From: Forficula auricularia
Taxonomy: Eukaryota; Arthropoda; Insecta; Dermaptera; Forficulidae
Assembly: GCA_024734495.1 (NCBI GenBank)
Contig: JALMQS010000162.1
Span: forward strand, 310,001 to 374,000
Direction: 5' to 3'
DNA length: 64,000 bases
Under the pieces are notes generated by a model. The model was not told where the DNA came from, did not search any database, and saw only the letters and a list, made by a program, of their open reading frames with translations. Below are positions 43,718 to 64,000 of this stretch, one piece after another. The position numbers were made by a program, and so were the translations under genes. How positions within the stretch are numbered: position 1 is the first letter of the stretch; every line of letters begins with the position of its first letter.

Positions 43718-46700
43718 GTATATAGCTAATATCTTTCACATATTCCATAGTTTTATTTATTATTTTATTTATTGAATTCTAATAAAGCATGTTGAAATAT
43801 TATATTATTTATGATCATTAGTATATGAGCTCCGAGACTGATTTGATGCTACTACTCGTTTTCTTTTGGATTTATTCAATTCAATTCTTTCACTTAAGTA
43901 TCTTAAAATCACACTCAGTGCAGAATTACGTATAAGCTACACAAGCTAAAGCTTAGAGCCCCCACTTTCTTGGGGGTCCCCAAAAAAAATTGTCCGAGTG
44001 TTCAATTGTCATATATACCGTACTTAAATATACTGCAGGATTATTTGTCCCAATGCCGCACGTCCGGAACGTCCCATTTAGATAATAAGCCTTTGTAAAT
44101 TGTGCTTTTTAAAAGAACTTTTTTTTTTTTATCAAAGTTTGCATTTTTAAGTTTGTTATGAATAAAAATGATTTTAAGTTAATGTTTATTATTTCACTAT
44201 CTATATACTTCTTAATTGTATTTCAGTTTAGCCCCCTAGGTATCCGAAAATCATATTTGACACTGACATATAATATCTGGATTTATAAAGGACCCATATC
44301 TCAAATAGTTTAGGGCCTTATCAAGTCTAAATCCGGCCTTGATCACACTTCCATATTTTATATTTACGGAGAATACATCTAGGTCCTGCCTATCCCCTTT
44401 TCATTTTCCTACCAATCCTACCTCACCTTCCTAGATATCTCTATCTCAAAAATTTCCATGTCCCAACTTGTGCATTATTATCTGAGCTGTTCCCTTCCCC
44501 CGATTTTGTAAAAATGTTCTCTTTTTTTCAATCCGATCGAGAACTTCTATATTTGTAATTCTATCCACCTATTTAATTCTTAACATTCTTCATTAGCACA
44601 GCATTTCAAAGACATCCAAACTCCTCTCTGCCTCTTCCATAATCCAATGTTACCAATTAAACCTCATTTTAGAGATTTAATTTCTTTTTTACTCCACTCT
44701 TCCATGATATTTCACTTCCCAGATTCAAAATACTGTAACTCTTTCTATGCTCCCTTAGCATTTCTCTAAACACTCACACTTAAGGATATTAAAGAAATAA
44801 ATTGGTTTTAAAGGTTAAGACGCAGAATGTGTCATTGATTTATTTTTGGTGGGGGGGATGAAAATTGTTGCATTTTAGCATTATATTCTAAAAATAAAAA
44901 CGGTCAAGTCTTACAACTTCAACAAAAAGCTCTTCCATTTCTTTAGATGTGAATAAAATGGGGGGTGGGGGGTACTTTTCTTGAAACTGAGGCGGTTACT
45001 TTCCATGAAACTAGGAGGTGGGCACCCCTGTTATAATTGAAAAGTTTTTGTTTTGCCGAGAGTAGCAGAGTTGTTGATTCACAAAGAGAAACAAAGAGGT
45101 TGTCCTCTGCTTGATGCAAATAAACATATACACATATATATCAAGATGATATATCTGTATATATATTATTTATTTGTTTGAGACTATAGTTTCGAAGACT
45201 TGGTCTTCATCATCAGTCTTTCTTCAATTATAAATGTTTTTCATGGAGTCAATATCATATGGATATTGAAAACTTGGTGTTCCTTCGTCACTGGAATGCT
45301 AGAAACCAGCTTCCAGTGACGAAGGAACACCAAGTTTTCAATATCCATATGATATTGACTCCATGAAAAACATTTATAATTGAAGAAAGACTGATGATGA
45401 GACCAAGTCTTCGAAACTATAGTCTCAAACAAATAAATAATATATATACAGATATATCATCTTGATATATATGTGTATATGTTTATTTGCATCAAGCAGA
45501 GGACAACCTCTTTGTTTCTCTTTGTGGACCCCTGTTATAAGTCGGTCATAGCATTGTAGTCCTTAATCTAAAGCAGATACAAACCTGAAATTTTCAATAT
45601 ATTTATATATATTCATTTTCTCCAAAATCAAAAATCGTATTAGAATTTTAATCGAATAATTATTTTGGGAAGGAACGAATTTTTTGTGGGGTGCAAAATA
45701 AAAATATTATTTTATCACAGGGTGTGAGAGATCCCTGTAAAGATCTTTTTAAGTAGAATTATACTTTATCTATTTAATTCATTTCATTATAAATTGATGG
45801 ACAATTTCAATCAAGTACTTATATTAAAATTTTGAAAAAATTATTTTTCTCCTTAACAACGACAAATAAGAACCAATATGATATCTTAAGTATTTTGGAA
45901 TATATAATCATTTTTATGCTGCCTGTAGGCCTCTAGGCGGGACGAAATATTGAATTTATGGACTGACGGGTAATTCAGCTAATATATTAGGTAAGGAAGG
46001 CTATATATTAGGCAAAGAACCCTAGGTAAGCCAATCCGGCTCGCACTTGGCCTGCATATTTACTGTTACTCTAGTTTACGATAGTACACTATTTAATTTT
46101 ATTAAGACGAAGGTAGATTAGCAGCCATAAATGAATCCGGCGAAAAACAGATGTCTGAAATTATGTGTAATTAGCTAATAAGAGAGCTTTCCAGAATTGA
46201 TAGCAAGAAAGACCTTTAAATGTTGTTCGTTGATACACGTTAACAGAGATGAGAATAAATTCTAGAACTAGATTAAATTTTATCAAATCCGATAGATTAA
46301 ATCATAGAGGTAGAAAATGCAATTTTCATTTAATCTCATAATGATGAAACCATTTGGAAATTATAAAAACTTAAGAGATTCTAATTCGTCTAGAAATCAT
46401 GAATGAAAATAAATGGCACACTTGCAAAAACTACCATACTCAATTAAATGAATCGGTTCGATGTGTCTCGACTAAATTGTTATGGTAGTTTTTGCAGGTG
46501 TGCCAATTGTCTATTTTGCCCAAATTAAGAATATTCGGGAGGGCGATTATTTTTTGTATTAAAACATTAAGAATGGTAATATGTATAAAAAATACGAGAA
46601 AAGGGTGAAAATGTTTCTTCGATTAATAAATAGGGCTTGCAAAAACGGAATTTTAACATAATTTCTACCATAATATTACAAATTAATAATATATATTGTA

Positions 46701-48733
46701 TATAGTTTGTGGAACACGCGTTGTTACTACTTATTTATTTTTTTCCATTTGTATCAATAGATAATACATTATTTTTCTACCTTTAACTCAATTCATAGTA
46801 TTTTTTTTCAGAAAAATTATTGATATATAAATAATAATATTGTCAATTGAATTTCATATAATATTTTTTTAATATTTGTTAATTTACATATTGTTTTCAC
46901 ATATATTTTAAATAAATTAGTATTCATATTAAGTACCTAAAATATATTTTATTTTATAGATCACCTAAAACAGGATTATATTATAATCTTCAAAAATATA
47001 AATTACCTTACGCTGAAGCAATATTTGATATTAATTTTTTTCGTGAAAATCCTTTACCATTTCTTGATCGAGCAAAAGATTTATACCCGGGAGTTAAATA
47101 TCGTCCAAATATTGGTCATTACTTTATCAAACTTTTAGAAGAAAAAAAGAAGTTACTTAGAGTATTTACTCAAAATATAGACGGTTTAGAACGATGTAAA
47201 TATAACATAACTTATACTATTATACCAATATTAATATATAAAGAGAATTTAAAAACTTTTTTATTTATGAAAGTGACTGGGATACATCCTGAAAGGCTTG
47301 TTGAAGCTCATGGAACATTTTATTCAGCCAGTTGTATTGAATGTGGAAAGGAGCATGACCCTGTTCAGGTCAAAGAAGACATATTTTCTGATAAAGTTGT
47401 ACGATGTGGCGATTGTAATGTTGAGTAGAGTACGAAAAAGATTTTTTTTCTTTAATATTCTAAAGTAAATATTATCAATAATTTTCAGGGACTAGTGAAA
47501 CCTGATATTGTTTTTTTTGGGGAAATGTTACCGGAGAGATTTGCGATTCTTTCTGAATATGATACGACTGAAACGGATCTTTTGATTGTTATTGGAACAT
47601 CTTTAGAGGTATTTATACTTTTTTTCAACTTTTTGGATAAATATTATTTCACTATGAATTAATTTAAAATTTATTTTAAATTAGAAATTGTTTTATGTAT
47701 ATTACTTGATACTACCCATTTCTGGTGTAGTGCTTACAATGCACAACATTGGGCTACAGTTAATTGTTGCTTGTTCGTGGCTATGAAACTATATTAGATG
47801 AAGGAGGAGGTATCAGACAAAGTTGGATGCGCTGGCTTCAATAAAACACTCTGAATAAAACGTTTCGGCCTGAATTTATTTGGCCATCTTCAGTTAAGGA
47901 GGTTCTTTAGCGACAATCCACACAAAAAGTTTTAGCTTCGTAACCACTCTATAAATATGAACGGTGTTAAAATTTTAGGTTGTTTTTACTGCCACTTAAA
48001 ATTACGACGGAAGTTGTAGAAGAAAAAAAATGTGAAAAATAGTTTCATCAATATTACATTTTGTTTGTTTTTTCTCTGCCCTGTAAAATTTCCTTGTGAG
48101 TTACAGGTTTACACTCTAAGGCAGTGATTCTCAACCACTGTGCCGCGGCACTTTAGTGTGCCACAGCTAGGTAGTGGTCCCTCCCGAATTGATAATTATT
48201 TATTTTTTTTACATTTTTTTATCAAGTGACTACATTTAATCCAAATATTTATTTGATCATTTGAACTGAAGAGGTAGTAACATTTCATAGGATGCAGAAT
48301 GTCCTATAATAATTTTATAGGTACATCAATCAATAAACAAAATAAAATTCTATTAATTTATTTTATTGTTAGTGTGCCGTCAAATTTTTAAATTATTAAA
48401 CGTGTGCCGTGACGAAAAAAAGGTTGAGAATCACTGCTCTAAGGCAACGAGATATAAATATATATACAACCTAATGATAATAAAAGAATATCTTTGTTTT
48501 ATTTAAATCTTTTGTTGTAGGTATACCCATTTGCAGGATTAGCTAACGCTGTGGGGTATCATGTTCCTCGGTTATTGATCAACAAAGGAATAGTAGGATC
48601 ATTTGGAATGCGGGATCATGATGCGATACTTGATGAAGATATTATCAAAGGCATTTTACATCTAGCTGATAACTTAAAATGGCGTCAAGAACTTGAGAAA
48701 CTTTATGAAGAGGGCGAAAAGAATATTAAATAA
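43518..48733 (+). CDS. SIRT3: SIRT3-like mitochondrial NAD-dependent protein deacetylase, five exons, 304 aa
   Basis: Joined exons: 43518-43717, 46960-47195, 47274-47419, 47489-47608, 48521-48733; phases 2, 1, 0, 0 agree. Class I sirtuins remove acetyl groups from lysine using NAD+. Seen: a basic, Ser/Asn-rich N-terminus without acidic residues (1-30) typical of a mitochondrial presequence; [14 protein letters not shown] (54-67), the NAD-binding loop; [29 protein letters not shown] (137-145); catalytic His158 in VEAHGTF; Zn ligands Cys166, Cys169, Cys190, Cys193; [22 protein letters not shown] and LLINK. Spacing at GDC-N-GLVKPD matches human SIRT3 and selects an AAT/GTTGAG donor for exon 3. 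SIRT3 rather than SIRT2 is favoured by the presequence, the LEVYPFAGL motif and the short C-terminus. Convergent with ARL1. Confidence 0.87.
43916..44341. mobile_element. hAT MITE, 426 bp, in SIRT3 intron 1
   Basis: Flanked by ATCACACT at 43908-43915 and 44342-44349; imperfect ends CAGTGCAGAATTACG and, inverted, CAAGGCCGGATTTAG. Confidence 0.88.
44350..45036. other. SIRT3 intron 1, no recognised element
   Basis: Mixed-composition sequence. A G-rich patch lies at 44850-44990. Confidence 0.4.
45182..45216 (-). ncRNA. Hammerhead-like core, family B, minus arm
   Basis: On the minus strand: CTGATGA, one T, a perfect 6-bp stem GAAGAC/GTCTTC with a CAA loop, then GAAACTATAGTC. The stem sequence differs at several pairs from family A while remaining complementary. 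Confidence 0.4.
45391..45424 (+). ncRNA. Hammerhead-like core, family B, plus arm
   Basis: Mirror copy of the minus-arm core with one A lost from the stem. Confidence 0.3.
45540..46410. other. SIRT3 intron 1, no recognised element
   Basis: Nothing coding. Low-copy-looking sequence. Confidence 0.4.
46419..46503. other. Hairpin of about 85 nt
   Basis: GGCACACTTGCAAAAACTAC pairs with GTAGTTTTTGCAGGTGTGCC across a 31-35-nt loop, with two mismatches in 24 bp. It could be a small MITE or a precursor-like hairpin. Confidence 0.5.
46960..47195 (+). CDS. SIRT3: SIRT3-like exon 2
   Basis: Acceptor TTTTATAG ends at 46959; donor GAT/GTAAAT at 47196, phase 1. It encodes [10 protein letters not shown] through TQNIDGLER. 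Intron 1 is 3.2 kb and repeat-filled; intron 2 is only 78 bp. Confidence 0.87.
47274..47419 (+). CDS. SIRT3: SIRT3-like exon 3 (catalytic His and Zn cysteines)
   Basis: Acceptor ATGAAAG ends at 47273; non-consensus donor AAT/GTTGAG at 47420. It carries the catalytic His158 and all four zinc-binding cysteines. Confidence 0.83.
47489..47608 (+). CDS. SIRT3: SIRT3-like exon 4
   Basis: Acceptor TTTTCAG ends at 47488; donor GAG/GTATTT at 47609; phase 0. It encodes [12 protein letters not shown] through VIGTSLE. Confidence 0.87.
47785..47893 (-). repeat. Family C repeat, single arm, in SIRT3 intron 4
   Basis: Shares GATGAAGGAGGAGGTATCAG and CGTTTCGGCCTGAATTTATT with 36715-37185. On the minus strand its core is CTGAAGA, T, GGCC...GGCC, GAAACG (47860-47893). 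Confidence 0.75.
47894..47983. repeat. Fragment of the 522-bp TTAA family
   Basis: TTAAGGAGGTTCTTTAGCGACAATCCACACAAAAAG-like start matches the right end of 33328-33849 in inverted orientation. Confidence 0.6.
48122..48436. mobile_element. hAT MITE, 315 bp, CAGTGATTCTCAACC termini
   Basis: Flanked by CTCTAAGG at 48114-48121 and 48437-48444; ends CAGTGATTCTCAACC and GGTTGAGAATCACTG. Lies in SIRT3 intron 4. Confidence 0.93.
48521..48733 (+). CDS. SIRT3: SIRT3-like exon 5 (last exon, copy A)
   Basis: Acceptor TTGTTGTAG ends at 48520. It encodes [20 protein letters not shown] to the C-terminus and TAA at 48731. A poly(A) signal AATAAA lies at 48807. Nearly identical to the exon copy at 54014-54226. 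Confidence 0.87.
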   Translation, partial: VYPFAGLANAVGYHVPRLLINKGIVGSFGMRDHDAILDEDIIKGILHLADNLKWRQELEKLYEEGEKNIK

Positions 48734-49402
48734 ATTAAATTGAAGAAAAAAAAAAGAAAAAAAAGAAAATTTTTAATAATAGGTTTATCAAATATGTTCA
48801 AATGTAAATAAATGTATTAATTAAATAATCATTATTATGAATTGATATTATATATGGAATATTTATTTTTAAATAAATTTGTATGAGAAAAATGAATTCA
48901 GGCATACATTCACAAAATTATTATTCATAGGAATATTATATATATATATTATATATAATACATTCAATGATTCTTGCACACAGTTTTTTCCAAAGTATAT
49001 CACTTTTTGGAAAATTATATTTCATTTTATATAAATATTATTATATATAATAAAGTCTTTGCTAATAAAATGCTGACCTAAGTCAGAAGACTTTCTCAGG
49101 GTCTTCCGAACTGAATTAAAATTGCATAATATAAAGCATATATAATTTAAATTTTTATTTCTTATCATTTGAGTTAAATTAGAAAAATAAATAAATAAAA
49201 ATTTAATGATTGATAAATTTATATGATCCCAATCTAAAAAATAAAAAAAAATATATAATAAAATGGATTTAAAAATGTAATAAATTATTTTCTTTCTGTT
49301 TAATGTTCGGAAGGGAATGAGAGAAATCTTCGCTTGGATCCGTTTTCTTTAAATGTGATGGTGTTGATGATCATAAGAGTGAATTAATAAGTAATTTCGC
49401 TG
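48734..49402. other. Shared 3' flank between SIRT3 and ARL1
   Basis: AT-rich sequence between the convergent stops, with poly(A) signals for each gene (48807 on +, 49154 on -). No gene or clear repeat seen. Confidence 0.6.
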
Positions 49403-62083
<12,681 letters not shown>

Positions 62084-62500
62084 ATTTATTTGAGAAAATT
62101 AATTATAATTTATAAGAATATGCTGCAAAATAGTAAACTGTTAATAAATAAGCCGGATAAATCGGCTTTTTAAAATAACATATTAGCCTGACGTGTAACA
62201 GATTTTGTGGCTATGAAAGGTTTCAGTGCCAACTAAAAGATTTTTATTATAATTAATAACTCACTATTTCATCTATGTTTAGTTAAAGAAAAGGATGTAT
62301 ATTAATTCTATAATGTATACATAGCCTTAAACACATTTAAAAAGATATATGACTATATTTATTTTGGAAAGAAGTATATAAAAAATAAAGCTAATGTTGG
62401 TATTGAAATGACATTAGTCAGCAGTGAGTGTCTGCGATTCATATTCGCGGCCTTTATTCGAATACAAGAACATTTTACAAGAAGAAAGATTGTCATACCC
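62084..62500 (-). promoter_or_regulatory. ARL1 upstream region
   Basis: 5' flank of ARL1 on the minus strand; no definite core promoter motif. AT-rich and largely repeat-free, as expected for a promoter. Confidence 0.35.
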
Positions 62501-62502
62501 AG

Positions 62503-62565
62503 TGGCGCAACCACGGGGTGTGGGGGGAAGGGGGGCTAAGGGGGTTGAATCCCACCCGCATGACA
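62503..62565. repeat. Possible hAT MITE end
   Basis: CAGTGGCGCAACCACGGGG followed by G-rich sequence resembles the start of the 15404 MITE; no matching right end is seen. Confidence 0.35.
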
Positions 62566-62574
62566 AGGAAAAAA

Positions 62575-63414
62575 ATAAAAGTAAAAATGAAAAATCGACT
62601 TCAAAAAAATTAAATACAACAAATAAAATAATAATAACTCAAAAATAAAATAAAATACACTAAAATAATTTTTAAGAAAAAAAACCGACTTCAAAAAATT
62701 AAATTCAACAAATGAAATACACTAAAAGGTATAAAATAATTATTATCTTATTTAGTTACAACTAAACGACGAAATATTAACATGAAATTACTTTTTGAAG
62801 TCGGTACCAAACAAACTATACACATACCTAAGCGAGCATACCCACCAAACGTCCTAAGTAAGATCCGTCGAGTGCGATTCATAAAAGGTATATTTTTGGC
62901 ACCGTCTTCAAAAAGTAATTTCATGTTAATATTTCGTCGTTTAGTTGTAACTAAATAAGATAATAATTATTTTATACCTTTTAGTGTATTTTATTTGTTG
63001 CATTTAATTTTTTGAAGTCGGTTTTTATTTTTTTCTTAAAAATTATTTTTATTTTTCTCTTTTTAGTGATGTTATTAATAGTGATCATATCATCAGAACT
63101 TGACCAAATTAATATGACATCATCCCTAAGATACCCCCTTTCGAATAAAAAAAGAATCATCGAAATCGATTCATAAACAAAGAAGTTAGGCCTAAACAAA
63201 CCTAACAAAAAAGGTCTAATACCTATGAAAAAAAATGGGACCAATCGGAAGGTAGACTGAACCCAATGCAATTTTTTTTTTCAAAATCGGTTCACAATTG
63301 GCGGAGATATGAGGTAACATAGGGACAAACAAAAAAAAAAAAAAATTCAGTCGAATAGAGAACTTCCTCCTTTTTAACCGACTTCAAAAAAGGAGGAGGT
63401 TCTCTATTCGATTG

Positions 63415-63445
<31 letters not shown>

Positions 63446-64000
63446 GTGCCTATGTTACCTCATATCTCCGCCAATTGTCAACCGATTTTGAAAATTTTTT
63501 TTGCATTGGGTCCAGTCTAGCTTCCGATTGGTCCCATTTTTTTTCGATTTTTTTCATAGGTATTAGACCTTTTTTATTAGGTTTGTTTAGGTTTGTTTAG
63601 ACCTAACCTCTTTGTTTATGAACCGATTTCGATGGTTCTTTTTTTATCGAAAGGGGTGTCTTAGGGATGGTGTCATATTAATTTGGTCAAGTTCTGATGA
63701 TATAATCACTATTAATAACATCACTAAAAAGAGAAAAATAAAAATTTTTAAGAAAAAAATAAAAACCGACTTCAAAAAATTAAGTGCAACAAATAAAATA
63801 CACTAAAAGGTATAAAATAATTATTATCTTATTTAGTTACAACTAAACGACGAAATATTAACACGAAATTACTTTTTGAAGTTGGTGCCAAACATATACC
63901 TTTTATGAATCGCACTCGACGGATCTTACTTAGTACGTTTGGCGGGTACGCTCGCTTATAGGTATAGTTTGTTTGGCACCGACTTTAAAAAGTAATTTCG
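62575..64000. repeat. Nested palindromes of the GAAGTCGGT family, running off the window
   Basis: A smaller palindrome (arms about 62640-62800 and 62880-63030) lies within a larger inverted repeat centred near 63388 (63030-63385 against 63390-63770). TTAGTTACAACTAAACGACG occurs repeatedly. Matches 14650-16105. Confidence 0.88.

Larger units (their letters stand above)
45037..45531. repeat. Palindromic repeat, family B, full-length copy
   Basis: Arms of about 205 bp (to 45293 and from 45308) are near-perfect inverted copies containing AGAAACAAAGAGGTTGTCCT, TATATCAAGATGATATAT and GGTGTTCCTTCGTCACTGGA. Partial copies lie at 2478, 5166, 58536, 60985 and 61255. Confidence 0.92.
47984..48865 (+). 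repeat. Segmental duplication, copy A (includes SIRT3 exon 5)
   Basis: Matches 53501-54340 from TACTGCCACTTAAAATTACG through the exon to GATATTATATATGGAATATT, with small indels. Confidence 0.9.

Overview
This is an AT-rich animal nuclear sequence. It has spliced genes with GT-AG introns, a 100-base scaffold gap, and roughly three quarters or more of its length in dispersed repeats: mariner, hAT MITEs, non-LTR fragments, fold-back palindromes and one satellite array. The ARL1 protein looks strongly arthropod-like. Together with the AT bias, the Asn/Lys-rich proteins and the mariner load, this suggests an arthropod, perhaps a parasitic copepod such as a salmon louse; the species is inference only.

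Three host genes can be assembled exon by exon with consistent splice phases. (1) A ZFC3H1/Red1-like nuclear RNA-decay scaffold (+, coding 16635-39057, eight coding exons, 1645 aa) ends in a C-x7-C-x4-C-x3-H zinc finger. (2) A SIRT3-like mitochondrial sirtuin (+, 43518-48733, five exons, 304 aa). (3) The Golgi small GTPase ARL1 (-, 62083-49403, four exons, 180 aa), convergent with the sirtuin. A second, synonymously diverged copy of the last sirtuin exon (54014-54226) lies inside the 12-kb second intron of ARL1. A partial second copy of ARL1 exon 2 (59045-59190) abuts the N gap.

Layout: 1-16600 has no recognised host gene. It holds a hAT nested in a mariner wreck (3467-5165), a non-LTR 3' end (5335-5925) and several fold-back elements. 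ZFC3H1 intron 1 (9 kb) carries a TTAA-flanked element, a LINE 3' end, a 1017-bp hAT and a 119-bp satellite array with a 7-unit higher-order repeat (20840-24000). Introns 2 and 3 each hold one mariner insertion (677 and 1254 bp). Introns 6 and 7 hold a TTAA element and palindromic repeats. From 39058 to 43517 there is 3' UTR, a possible small spliced ORF and a ~1-kb fold-back. The ARL1 intron is filled with MITEs, LINE fragments and a jockey-like RT end. The window closes inside nested palindromes of a family marked by the motif GAAGTCGGT.

The most interesting signal is not a protein. At least five unrelated palindromic repeat families share one RNA-like layout: CTGAWGA, one free base, a self-complementary stem whose sequence differs between families, then GAAA and a short palindrome ending in UC. 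This is the layout of a minimal type I hammerhead ribozyme with a palindromic stem III. I report it as hammerhead-like, with its one departure from the textbook core stated.
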